Assembly: GCF_010093595.1 (NCBI RefSeq) | Contig: NW_022985450.1 | Location: 386,774 to 450,773 of the forward strand | Length of the DNA: 64,000 nucleotides | Source of the DNA: Mytilinidion resinicola | Taxonomy: Eukaryota; Ascomycota; Dothideomycetes; Mytilinidiales; Mytilinidiaceae | Direction of reading: 5' to 3' | Shown: in pieces, positions 33,094 through 43,176 of the stretch | How the letters are laid out: each line of letters starts with the position of its first letter | Numbering within the stretch: position 1 is the stretch's first letter | The notes under the pieces: generated by a model | Database searches by the model: none | What the model saw: the letters and a program-made list of their open reading frames with translations, nothing else | What the model was told of the DNA's origin: nothing | Program-made: the position numbers and the translations under genes

Positions 33094-34248
33094 TTACAAA
33101 TCAGCCGCATAGTCCACTGCCGAATAGCTTGTTCTGAGATTCAAATAGATCAGCTGCTGACGGAGCTCATCTGCCTGGACAATCCTGAGCTTGATAGCAG
33201 TCTCAAGCGCCTCCCGCTCAGCTTGCACGAACCGCATACGCAAATCGGCCCGCTGCTCCTCGTCGCGCCTCTGCTCGTCGGTGAGGTGGTTGAAACGCGG
33301 AACACTCAGGACGCGACCCCAGTTGCGAGCTGCTTGCGAAGTTGGGGGCGTGTCGTGTGGGGAGCGGACCTGGGGCGAGGCGGTCGTGCTGTTGTTGAAG
33401 CTGCTGCCCGGGGTGAGAGTGGGGCGAGTTTCTGGGGCAGAGGAAGAGGGGACGCAGCCGAGGGAGAAGCTGCCCTGCGAGTGGAGAGGGGGGCGACGCT
33501 CCGGCGAACTGGATGAAGGCATGAAGGTAGTGGGCCCTTGCCCGGCGAAAGAGTTGGTCTTCTGGATGCGGGGAGCATCGGCGTCGCGGTCCTCATCGCT
33601 GAGCTTGCGGCGGATGCGGCGTTTGTCGGTCGTGTCGGTCTCGTCGTTGTTGCCATGGACGACCTCGTTCAGCTTGTGCTTCGTGCCATTGCCTCTCTTG
33701 CCGTTGAGGGTGGCGGGGTCGGGCATGGGATGGGGGATCGGGGGACCATAAGACCGCTGGATCGTGTACGGCATATCATCCGGCATCTCCTGTTTGATAG
33801 CAGGCTGCGACACCGGGTTGCGGGGTCCAACCTCCACATGCTTCATCATGCCAGGCTTGGGATTCTTCTCAGGAGAGGGGTGGGAGCGGCCATGGTGAAA
33901 GGCATCCATGCGAGTTCCCGAATCGTTCGCCGCCGTAGGACCACCACGCGAAAATTCCTGGCGAGTGGCAGCCCATCCATGGTACTCAGCCACAGCTCTC
34001 GCTCCGGGGTCGTGCGAGGAGGAGAGGATGTCCCTTGACTCGTGGTGATGCTTTGAGCCAGTACCTGCGATGCCGAGACCGAAGGGCTCCTTGACGGCAG
34101 ATTTGGCCTCTTGCAGGTGAGGGATGCCGGATTTGTCCAAACCAGTGCTCATCGTGGAAGCCCGCGATGGAGAGCGGGAAACATTCATTATGCTTAGGCA
34201 CTGCTCGGACTCCGAACCTGAGGATGAGGAAGCAACCTGTTGGGTCAT
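33094..34248 (-). CDS. Orphan, largely disordered protein with C-terminal helix
   Basis: A single exon. I chose ATG 34248 (MTQQVASSSSGSESEQ), giving 384 residues, instead of the first ATG at 34323. A TATATATA box at 34332-34339 lies only about 9 bases upstream of the latter, so a transcript starting downstream of the box would probably miss it; the extra 25 residues also look like translated leader. The protein is Ser/Pro-rich and basic, with KRGNGTKHKLNEVVHG and DKRRIRRKLSDEDRDAD (possible nuclear signal), then a conserved-looking C-terminal block: RNWGRVLSVPRFNHLTDEQR, an Arg/Glu-rich coiled helix, and an end of Tyr-rich residues. The family is not recognised; nuclear location is inferred only from the basic clusters. 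Confidence 0.68.
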   Translation of the reverse strand: MTQQVASSSSGSESEQCLSIMNVSRSPSRASTMSTGLDKSGIPHLQEAKSAVKEPFGLGIAGTGSKHHHESRDILSSSHDPGARAVAEYHGWAATRQEFSRGGPTAANDSGTRMDAFHHGRSHPSPEKNPKPGMMKHVEVGPRNPVSQPAIKQEMPDDMPYTIQRSYGPPIPHPMPDPATLNGKRGNGTKHKLNEVVHGNNDETDTTDKRRIRRKLSDEDRDADAPRIQKTNSFAGQGPTTFMPSSSSPERRPPLHSQGSFSLGCVPSSSAPETRPTLTPGSSFNNSTTASPQVRSPHDTPPTSQAARNWGRVLSVPRFNHLTDEQRRDEEQRADLRMRFVQAEREALETAIKLRIVQADELRQQLIYLNLRTSYSAVDYAADL

Positions 34249-35262
34249 GATAGAGAAGAGAGTTGCAGTAGCGGTAGTAGGTGAGAAGAGAGGTGGAGTG
34301 GAAAGAATCTGGAGGCAGTTCATGGTTCTGTTATATATACAAAAGCTGATCGTTCGTCAAGTCGCTCTCACCGCATCTATCAACGCTGTCCCGAAAAATC
34401 GTACGATGCGGCTTCATTTTCCGCTGTTGGCCGCAGTGACCCGACACGAACAAAAAGTCAGGTGGCTTCAAGAGGCCGAGAAATCCGTAAACTAATTCAC
34501 GGCATAGCACTGGAATTCAGGGGAAAGAAACTGAGAACTTCAAAACAGGGAGCTGCTCCGCAGTCCTTGTTGCTGCACTACGACTCCGGGAAGTTCCCGA
34601 AGCGGCCGGCATTCAGGCCGTTCCCCCGACGACTTTCTACCTGAGATATAATATTTGCCTGGCAATTACTCATGAGGGGTAACTATTCACTAGGGCTTGT
34701 CCAATACATACCTAAGATTATGCGCACGGCTTACGATACATGGACGACATTAAGCTAATATGAGACAGCGGGCCTTCTGCCTTAGCCGTTATTCCACTTC
34801 ACTACTCCCCCTCTATGTCAATACCACCTTCCAGAATCCGTCTCTCACCCCAACCCTAACGTCAAACCAACCCCATCCGAGCGTCACGCTTTGTCTGAAG
34901 GAGCCGCTGAATTGCTAACACTAAGGTGAATGACGACCAACGCCTAAGCCGACATCGCGGCTTCGTATATCAATTCACCCGCAATCGGCCTCACCAACGG
35001 CTCCCAGCGCCCTCAGTCCGGCTCGACGCATCACGTACATCACGCGACCATCTGACACAGCAATCTCCTCACCGATATTTCATTCACCTTGCTGGCTATC
35101 ACGCCCATCCACGGCAGCCCCCACCACTCCGATCGGCTTCACGACAAGCTGGCTGCGTCTCTATCATTTATGCCTCGTTGGAGTGCCGCAGAATCCGCAT
35201 CTTGCATATCGAAAACGAGGATCTTTGCGTACTCCCTGACTCCCCCATCTCACCGCATAGCC
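34249..35262. other. Divergent intergenic region
   Basis: A shared upstream region of two divergently transcribed orphan genes. The plus frames starting at 34926 and 35089 run into or beside the coiled-coil gene; the part before ATG 35263 has His/Ser/Arg-rich composition typical of translated leader. Nothing else is seen. Confidence 0.45.
34332..34339 (-). promoter_or_regulatory. TATA box for the orphan gene on the minus strand
   Basis: TATATATA, 84 bases upstream of ATG 34248 and 9 upstream of the in-frame ATG 34323. Its position argues for the downstream start. Confidence 0.45.
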
Positions 35263-36360
35263 ATGGCTTCACAGGACTCGAGCGGGAGCACAGCGGCACC
35301 ACCGCCAGTGTCAATCACAGAACTTCAAGAGACTCTGCGAAATGTCCAGCCTGAAGTGGCCCTTGCCGAGAACGTGAATGCGGAGCTGAGGCAGCGGGTT
35401 GAAGCTCTCGAGTCGGAACTTAATCGGTCAAAGTACCACGCTGCGCTCGCTGAAGGGAGATACAAAGCTCGCACCCTCCGGGATGATGAGCGCTTTCACC
35501 GGCATGCTGCTCGTCTAAGCAACAGGCGGAAGCGCAACATGACCGCGGTGAAGGAGGAGCTTGAAAAGCGTGTCAAGAGAGCTGAAGAGGACCGTGAGCT
35601 GGCGAAGAAAGCTGCGGGCGATGCGGAAGATCTCAGAAAGCGTATGGAAAACATCGAAATGGAGCGGGATCTCGCAACGAAAGCAGCGAACTACTTCGAA
35701 AAGAAAGCTGCTGATGACTCAGAAATTCTCAGAAAGCGTGTGGAGAAGGCTGAGGTGGAGCGAGACCTTGCAATGAAGACAGCAAAGCACTTAGAAGAAG
35801 CTCAGAAAAAGTTGCAAGCTAAGTCGAATCATGTTTCGGAGCCCGCAGAGAACGTACCTGTGAATGAACCGGCGGAGCAGCGACAAAAAGCGATCGAGCT
35901 GAAGGCAAAGCTAGAGAAAGTTCGAGAGATGCTCAAAGAAGCTAGAGCCGCACGAGATACCGCCGAAAGGGTAGTAAGGAGCAAAAAAAGAGAGCATACC
36001 AGGTCGGAGCGGGCGTGGAACCAGGAGCGCATTGCCTTGAAGAAGTCGGGGGATAAATTGATGGCAAAGATCGTGACAGTCGAAACAGAGCGAGATTTAG
36101 CAAGGGGGAGTCCAAAGGATCCTGGAGAATCGCGCCAAGAGATGGAGCTTCGCTGGGAGAAGCAGCACGACATAGCAATTGCAAGAGGTAGGCGGGTCTT
36201 AGACGCGGTGTCCCTCGTGGAGCAAATTACCGACACATGCAAGAAACTATTAGAAGAGTTACAAGTCGACACCCGTCTTGCACACTACCGGTACAATACA
36301 GTGCTCCGACACTGTGACACCATCAGAGACTCCGTGGTTCTATATCAACGGAAAATCTGA
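35263..36360 (+). CDS. Coiled-coil protein with internal heptad repeats
   Basis: A single exon of 365 residues, taken from ATG 35263 (AGCCATGGCT context; MASQDSSGSTAAPPPVS). An upstream in-frame ATG at 35089 would add 58 residues with leader-like composition. Nearly the whole protein after residue 20 is predicted coiled coil. It contains an internal repeat in at least three copies: KRVKRAEEDRELAKKAAG, RKRMENIEMERDLATKAAN and RKRVEKAEVERDLAMKTAK, spaced by 23-32 residues. A fourth weaker copy (VETERDLARG) lies near residue 280. The C-terminal 70 residues (RRVLDAVSLVEQITDTCKKL..) are helical but less regular. No motor, DNA-binding or membrane part is seen; a structural role is likely but unproven. 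Confidence 0.75.
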   Translation: MASQDSSGSTAAPPPVSITELQETLRNVQPEVALAENVNAELRQRVEALESELNRSKYHAALAEGRYKARTLRDDERFHRHAARLSNRRKRNMTAVKEELEKRVKRAEEDRELAKKAAGDAEDLRKRMENIEMERDLATKAANYFEKKAADDSEILRKRVEKAEVERDLAMKTAKHLEEAQKKLQAKSNHVSEPAENVPVNEPAEQRQKAIELKAKLEKVREMLKEARAARDTAERVVRSKKREHTRSERAWNQERIALKKSGDKLMAKIVTVETERDLARGSPKDPGESRQEMELRWEKQHDIAIARGRRVLDAVSLVEQITDTCKKLLEELQVDTRLAHYRYNTVLRHCDTIRDSVVLYQRKI

Positions 36361-38359
36361 GCAGACCATCACTGCTCCAACCGGGGAGGTCAGCCGGGGA
36401 GGCTTGACATTGTGAGTACCTTTTGGAGCGAGCGAAAAGTTTTCAAGTCACTTCTCACTATCTTTGCTTTCATGGACAAGATCCTTCAGAACGAATTGCT
36501 TCATCTTTTGCGATACAAAAGCGATTGGTCATGATTTTATCATTTTCTTACTAAAGCCTCAATCAATGCGATTGGGAAAAGTTCCCCCCATTCCATATAC
36601 GAATATCACTTTCCCTCAACTATTCCACGCCAGTGCCTCGCTATAAATGGTTGTGCACTATTCTGCTGATGCCAAAAAGCTTCTATACGTGTTGAACCAT
36701 TTAAAGGACATTGAAGATCATTCATTTTAACAGTAGGTAAGCCTTTCTTGCCTTCTCGTACCCCGCTCTCGACCGAAGGATCTGAAGGCCCGACAATTTG
36801 GGAATGACGACTCCATACTTGAGAGCATGCTGTAAACGCGAAGCCACGGTTTCAAGGAAAATTTACTCATCTGCAGTCAATCACCTTGAATCTCCGGACA
36901 GTCTAGTTGCAAATTAGCTACTTCTCGTTTTTTCTTTCAAGGAAACTATCACGCGCTTGCCATGCGGCATGCAGCCGTCGAAAGGACAATATGTCACATC
37001 AGCAAGCTGGTGGAATAAGTGCATCCGTTGATCGATAAAGGCTGTTTCCAACCCACCCGTCTTCCGCGATGTAATCTTACGAAAATGACCCTCAAAAGCC
37101 CGCCGCTCTACTTTCACTCAAAGGCAGCTACTCACGGCAACCCCAACGCAAGACACCAATGGGCCATTTGTAGGGACACTTGGGCAGCGAAGACTCCGGT
37201 TCTGCACGACCACAGTCCTCACAGGCTCCCTCCCACGTCATCAAACCTATCGGAGCTCTGGAATTCAATACCGGAAATCTAACCGCCGCGGCTAACATGA
37301 CAAGCCTTCGTCTCTCGTGCACTCTATCCATTGTAACATATTCGGCGAGGCGGATAATTCGATAGGTCAAACCCTATCGAAAGACTAGATTGCGCTGTTG
37401 CGGCACCTAGCTGCCATGACACCGAGTCCTGAGCTCAAGACAATTGAGCTTGGCCTCGTGCCGAAGGGGAGCCACATTTGAACACCCATTATCGGTCCAA
37501 AGCAGAGTTCATTTCGTGCGCTAGCTGAATTTTAAGGTGACAAGGTAGGCGGTCATAGAGGGATGGTATGCGCCACCTTAGCCCAGTTACATTTCATAAA
37601 AGATGGGTGTATCATTTTGCGAGTGGAGTATAGCGGCAAGTCCGGAGGATGGAGAGGAGCTGAGGAAGTGGTAGTGGGAGTGGTAGTGGGACCCCGCGAG
37701 GCTGGAGCCGTGAAAGCATTGCTGGATCCGATCTCTACATATGGGCATCCGTCCCTGCTCACCGCAACAATTATTTGCATCCACGCAGATCTGAAGTTCT
37801 AAAAGATTTTTTAATACTGCAGAAGCACTGTACGCAATGGGATATGAATATGTGCTTGGTGGCCTTTTGTGTAGCATTGCCAGAATTCAGCCTTCTTGGA
37901 ATCTTCTCATTCGCGCCCATTCTCATCCCCACTCTCATCTTCACTTGCAATGACATCATGATAGGAGCGACTTTCAGCGATTATAGTATCCGCCTTGACT
38001 TAAAACGCCGCTTGAACCATGAGAGCTGGGAAACTTCTGTTGATGCCATCCATTCAGATTACCTTAGATGACCCCTAAGAAGACAAAGATGACTTCCGCC
38101 ATCAACGGCTTCTTCCTATCCGTCAAAGTGTCCAACTCCCCGTGATGTGCGAATCACCTTTGCCTTGGTTATTGTCCAGGTCGTATTGCTCAGGTCGTAT
38201 TGCTCAGGTCGTATTGCTCAGGTCGTATTGCTCAGGTCGTATTGCTCAGGTCGTATTGCTCTGGTCGTATTGCCCACAAGTGGAAAGAAAGTTGACTGGA
38301 TTGGGAAGAGTATAGGCCATGCCCATTCCTCTAAGGCTTTATATGGACGATGCGTTTTC
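36361..38359. other. Intergenic with a minisatellite
   Basis: Two kilobases without a supported gene. A GTAGTGGGAGTG two-copy run is near 37669-37692, and a seven-copy 14-bp tandem array lies at 38177-38274 (separate entry). The plus frame 37775-38071 has hydrophobic segments but a non-ATG start and no context; I do not call it. Confidence 0.45.
38177..38274 (+). repeat. 14-bp minisatellite, seven copies
   Basis: The unit CAGGTCGTATTGCT is repeated head to tail. Copies 1-6 are identical and copy 7 is CTGGTCGTATTGCC. The unit length is not a multiple of three, and the array lies 85 bp downstream of the stop codon of the BTB gene, in its 3' flank or UTR. Near-perfect identity means a recent or actively homogenised array. 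Confidence 0.95.
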
Positions 38360-39403
38360 TCAGATCCTTGGCAGTGGCAGGTTGAGATCTGGGTGTTCGG
38401 CTCGGAGGACGTAATATGCCATGACTGGGTGCTCTCTCAGTGAAATCTGGAGAATCTTGTCCTCGAGGAAACCCTTATAGGTGACAATGTCCTGAGCAAC
38501 AAGCGTCCTCAAGACGGGATCTGAATCGGGCGTTGTCGCACACACGACAGGTATCACAGGCGGCAGCCCTGTCGTCGTTCCGTGTTGGACTAAGGCCGCG
38601 GTGAACTTGGCGCTGGCCATATCTCGCAATCCTGGACTTCCGAACCTATCGCCCATGGAATACATGTACGAGTGGGTGATGAGGCATTCGTCGGTATCAA
38701 TACTACACTTCATGTGAGTAGCTGAGATACACGGACAACGATCATCTCCTAGCGGATCGAGGCCAGAAAGTTTGCACATGTTCATCCGGGTTGTAGGCAG
38801 GTAGTCGAGATGATAGAAGTAGTAGATCATTCGTTCTACCATCCATGGGTCATCCTCTGGGAGATCGATGCGCCCTTCCTCTGCTTCCTGTCGCTGAATT
38901 AGCCCTCCACTTTCTTTCTGTTCACTAAGGCGTCCCCGAACCTTGCCCGGAAAGCGACATACCGCTGGATTGAGAGCAGACGACCAGGTTGTGCGCTTTA
39001 TAGACATCACCACCACAGGTGATGGTGAGATCGGAGTACAGCTCATTCTTGTCGAGCCTGTTTGAAATTAGTCCAAGAATTTAACCGGCACGCGGGGCAT
39101 GGAAAAGGTGGCACACTAATTGTACAGCAAGTGTCTCGTGTGTACACCTGTCTACCACTACTTGGGCTACTTCAATGTATTTTCAGGGATCTAAAGAAGA
39201 TAGATGCTCTTCGCCTTGAGCTATGTGGAAACTTGTTGATGCATTCCATGCAGTGGCAGACAGCTGTACACACGGGCAGAGTACTTGATAAGTGTGCCAC
39301 TTGTTTCGTGCCCAGCGTGACCGGTAAGGCATGATCACTGGAAGACGTACCGACGGATTCCACCTAAGAGATCTTCATGCTTTGTTGCTGGCTCGCCCAA
39401 CAT
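38360..39403 (-). CDS. BTB/POZ domain protein
   Basis: Exons 39403-39351, 39057-38963 and about 38913-38360. Exon 1 reads MLGEPATKHEDLLGGIR and joins in phase 2 to LDKNELYSDLTITCGGDVYKAHNLVVCSQSS, the classic BTB core (SDLTI.. then the VYKAHKxVVC dimer strand and helix). Then EGRIDLPEDDPWMVERMIYYFYHLDY and a helix with YSMGDRFGSPGLRDMASAKF complete the fold. Intron 1 is long (293 bp, GTACGT..CAAACAG) and holds a MITE-like element. Intron 2 has donor GTATGT at 38962; its acceptor is uncertain (38914 or about 38887 both keep phase), and either choice shortens the loop after CSQSS, so a small lesion there is possible. Total about 233 residues. Role unknown; fungal BTB proteins of this kind are a large lineage-specific family. 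Confidence 0.8.
39108..39300. mobile_element. MITE-like inverted-repeat element in a BTB intron
   Basis: The left end GTGGCACACT (39108-39117) and right end AGTGTGCCAC (39291-39300) are perfect complements. The match extends imperfectly inward over about 50 bases: left arm to about 39161 (..GTGTGTACACCTGTCTACCACTAC), right arm from about 39250 (GCAGTGGCAGACAGCTGTACACAC..). The centre of about 90 bp has no coding capacity. The size (193 bp), long terminal inverted repeats and intronic position fit a non-autonomous DNA transposon. No clear target-site duplication was found. Confidence 0.65.
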
Positions 39404-40745
39404 CGCGCAACGCCTAGGAGCTACGTCCTATGAGGGAGGACTAAACATTTTTTCGTTCGGGCGAAGAAGAAAGCGGCGGTGATGTGGTGATTGCGTATTC
39501 TAAATATCGGAGTGACAGATGAAGCGACGCGCACTGATCGCTTCGCAGCCCGCTCGCATCCACCGAGACAACTTCAACCTTTGAGAAGCGACTCTGAATA
39601 CTCGAATTGAGAGAACTGAATATACAGCTTTAGACAATCTGTCTCCCACGTCAAGATTACGTGCCAATCCTCGAAATCGGCCCCGTCATCCAACAGCAAC
39701 GGTCCGCACGACCTCACGACCACGAATACCGCGGCGGCCTCCGCTCCTTCCACTACATCACGTGCCTCAATATGTTCTTACAAAATGGGCTTCAACTGGC
39801 TTTCTCGTCTTGACTCTATAAGGTACAGCCTATGGCTCTTCATAGTGACAAGCCAAGAGTTTATGCACACTGGTTTGCCACTGTCTGGGGCACCCTCATA
39901 GGACTTCAAAGTCCAGACACGATGTCAATACTCAGGCCGCGTAATATGAGCTGCGTCTTGACTGGCCGGCTTCCTGCTAGCTGGGCTACTCCGGACGACG
40001 GTATTCAGTAAGTAAGAGTGGAGCCTGAGTAGACATATATCCGAGTAATCATCCATGTGTTCATGCATTGGAGATCAGACTACCTTTTGACTGACCAGCC
40101 ACCTGGCAGCTGGGTTTCTCCTGACGGTGGTATCGAGCGAGCAAGAGTATGGCTTGAATAGTGGGATATCCGGGTGTATAGAATCAGAGAGGATTGTACA
40201 GGATTGAATTCTCAGGCATGGGAATTGGGTTTCCTTCTGACTGACCAGCTACCTGGCAGCTGGGCTTCCCCCCGACAGTGGTATTGAGCGAGCAAGAGTA
40301 TACCCTGAGCGGTGGCATATCTGAAATTGTAGAGGATCGTGCGGGGTTGAGTTCTCAGGGGTGGGATTTGGCTTTCCTTTTGACTGACTAGCCACTTAGT
40401 AGCTGGGCTACCCCTGACAGTAGTATTGAACAGGCAGGAGCACGGCTTGAATGTTGTCATATCCGAGTATACGTAATTATAGAAGATTGTATGGAATTAA
40501 ATTCTTGGGCGTGGGAATTGGGCTTCCTTTTGACTTACTAGCTACCTGGTAGCTGGGTGCCTCTTGACGGTGGTATCAAGTAGGCAAGAGTACAGCTTGA
40601 ACGATGTAATATCTGGGTGTATAAAATCGGAGAGGGTTGTGCGGGGTTGAATTCTCGGCCGTGGGAATTGGGCTTCCTTTTGACTGACTGGCCACCTGGC
40701 AATGGGGCTACTCCTGACGGTGGTGTCTTGCTCCCACAATAGTGC
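39404..40745. repeat. Repeat family C: dispersed unit plus tandem array
   Basis: Up to about 39850 nothing is seen. From about 39861 a unit (ATGCACACTGGTTTGCCACT..GACTTCAAAGTCCAGACACG) leads into TTGACTGGCCGGCTTCCTGC. That second half, of the form TTGACTGACCAGCTACCTGG..GGTGGTATCGAGCGAGCAAGAG, is then repeated in tandem with starts near 39957, 40088, 40238, 40381, 40531 and 40681 (period about 131-150 bp). The last copy is cut 5 bases from the stop codon of the Zn2Cys6 gene. Frames on the minus strand through the array repeat themselves and are not genes. Units differ by 10-25 percent by eye. Confidence 0.85.
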
Positions 40746-43176
40746 CTAGTCGAAATTGATCCAGCTGTCCTGCTCCCAATCCATCGTTTCGAGCCATCGC
40801 ATGAACTCGCCGTCATTGCCTGCGAATTGAGGAGCTGGCAGGTCATGAACATCTGAACCGCCCGAGTTCGATGAGATACAGTATGGTGCCGGCGAAAGGA
40901 TAGTATCCAGTATTGATTTCAAGAACCGCCGTCCACGGTCGCAGATGTTGTAGGCATTGCAGTCAGGACGAATGGTACCAAGACAGGCGACGAAGACGCT
41001 CAGATCCTGGATGGTAGCAGATCGAGGTAGTGGATCAGCGGTGGTTCCAGGGTTTCGCTCCTGACGCAGTAGTTCGACGGCAATTACAGCTGCAACTGGG
41101 ATACCGTGCGTGCAGAGACCTTGTGTGAAGTCGAGGTGGAAGTCGTGTACCGCGTCACGGTTGTTGACTACGACTAGGATATGCCTAAACATCTCTCTTG
41201 CTATCAATACGAGTCGGGTCGCATCCACGTTTGCCTTTTTGATCAAAGCTCGCTGGATGAGGAAACGTTGGTCGAGGTGCTCAAGCTGGATTCCATAAAG
41301 GAAAATATGTTCGACTGGAGCGCGTTTGAGGTCCCAAGGATTTTCTGAATTTACCCGAAGATGACTAGGCAGCCTATCCCAAGCTGATTGTGCCTTTTGC
41401 TCAATTGCATGAGCTTTTGCAACTATATCCTGGTCTAATACACCGAGAGAAATCTCCAGTATATCTTCATAGATGCGAGCGTTATGTGCACATATGCGCG
41501 CCCAGGTGCACGCGCTGATAGTCCCTCGTGAATTCCAGCCCTCCTCGTCGAGGCAGGTCAAAGCATCGCTAAGATCCAAACCATCCGCCATGAGTTGTTC
41601 ATCGCTGAGGTCGAGAGGGAGCTGTAGGAGACAGTACTGATGGCTGAGTCGTGGAGGTCGTCCGACAAATGCTGCAGTAGATTTGTCATTGCCGTATGCT
41701 TGGACAAACAGGCGCTTGCGGAACTCGGCAATGAAAAACGGAGTGTCTGCATCGACTTTGATCTCTTGATGAAGCCCAAATGCTAGTAAAGCATTGTTGA
41801 TCTCCCCAGACTTTTGCCAATTAGCATAACTGCCTTTCGAGTGAAGAGAGTTGGATAAAACGTAGTTTTCGAACAGAAGCCAGAGGAAAACGTCGTTCAG
41901 TATGTCAAAGTCGTTGCAGAACGACAGACACGACTCCGAAGCATCCCACACCTTCAACGCAAGCTGTTTGCGGTCTATAGGCTCGTCGTTGTCATTATAA
42001 AATAGAGGATTGCCATCCATTAGTGACATTAAGACTACGCCTACAGCGGCAAAGACGATACCGACAACCTCCCATCGCAGCTGTTCTCCGGTGCAGCTAG
42101 CTGCAAATTCTCGCGGCGTTGTCTTCCCATCAAAGCGTAATGGTTTAATAGTGTTCAAGGATATGGTCTCTGCCATCTTCAGCAATGCTTCCGGCTTCTG
42201 TGTTTCCAGGGCGCGATGATGTACAGCCCAGAGCGAAGAAGTCCAAATTTTCATCATTGGAGCAATGACGATGTAGCCGTGTGACAAAGTCATCCAATAA
42301 TTTATAAGCTTTTCAAAGAGAGACATGTCCTTTAGCAGCGAGAGGATTTCTGCACCCTTTCTGATGTGAACCTTTGATAGAGCAGCGACAGAGCTAGGTA
42401 CGATCGTTTGCGCTGGAGGAAAGTTTAAGTGCATCTCGTTTTCGTCTAGAACAGCGGAATATGGAGTGGCTCCAAGGTATTCTGCACTTCTCTGGAGGTC
42501 GGCTGGTACACCCCAAGCCATCTGGCGCTGAGAGGGATCGCGAACATCACGAGAGCGATGAGGCTGTGCCGGCAGGCTATTGGCCCGAAACTGCCTACGA
42601 GGGGCAACGAAGTTCGAACTGTTATCGAAGGCACCTGACAGGCTAGTGGTGGTCAAATCGGAATTGAAACCATTCGAACGGGGCTCGAAATGTTGATTCG
42701 ATTGGAGCTCAAACTGCTCAATTGAACGGAGGGGCTCGAATTGCTCATTCGAACGGGCATCAAAATGATCATTTGATGTGACAGATAAGGAGGACTGCGG
42801 CGTTGGAAGGCCTTTTGTCAACGGCGCAGGGTGATACACGCATTGGTCTGACTTGTTCCGACGAGCACATCTGCCGCAAGTGGGTGTCATATGATCGCAA
42901 CGGAGCTTTCCCTTGCCTGAAGTGTTGTTAGTAGCTTCACATTTCCAACCTCTATACACTCCTTGACCGCTGCCTGGAGTCGCCTCGCGAGTTTTCCAGT
43001 TGTCCAAAATGATCTAATCTAAAATTCTCATAACGCCGCGAGGCGCCTCAAACAGTGGCAGAAGAGTGTACGGACAGCTATGACGAGATACGGTGGCACT
43101 CACGACAGGGTTCACACGATTGAAGCTTTCCATTCCGTCGATAAGACGTGTTGAGCTTGCGGCTTTCGTGTGACAT
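40746..43176 (-). CDS. Zn2Cys6 fungal transcription factor
   Basis: Exons 43176-43104 and 42916-40746 around a 187-bp intron (GTGAGT..CTTCAG), phase 1, give 747 residues. The splice rebuilds the full binuclear cluster: Cys 21, 24, 31, 38, 41 and 50 (CEPCRKGKLRCDH..CGRC..CVYH), spacing 2-6-6-2-8. The first two Cys lie on exon 1, so the downstream frame alone (from 43007) loses half the domain. A Ser/Asn/Gln-rich linker with repeated SNEQFEP/SNQHFEP pieces follows, then the large helical regulatory region of the fungal-specific type (LINYWMTLSHGYIVIAPMM, FRKRLFVQAYGNDKSTAAFV, GRPPRLSHQYC). This is a sequence-specific nuclear activator or repressor; its target is unknown and no biosynthetic genes adjoin it. 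The stop is 5 bases from a tandem repeat array, so the 3' UTR is made of repeats. Confidence 0.92.

Noticed and set aside
40538..40852. Minus frames through the tandem array beside the transcription factor gene
   Set aside because: They repeat the same residues with the DNA period and carry no domain; they reflect the array.
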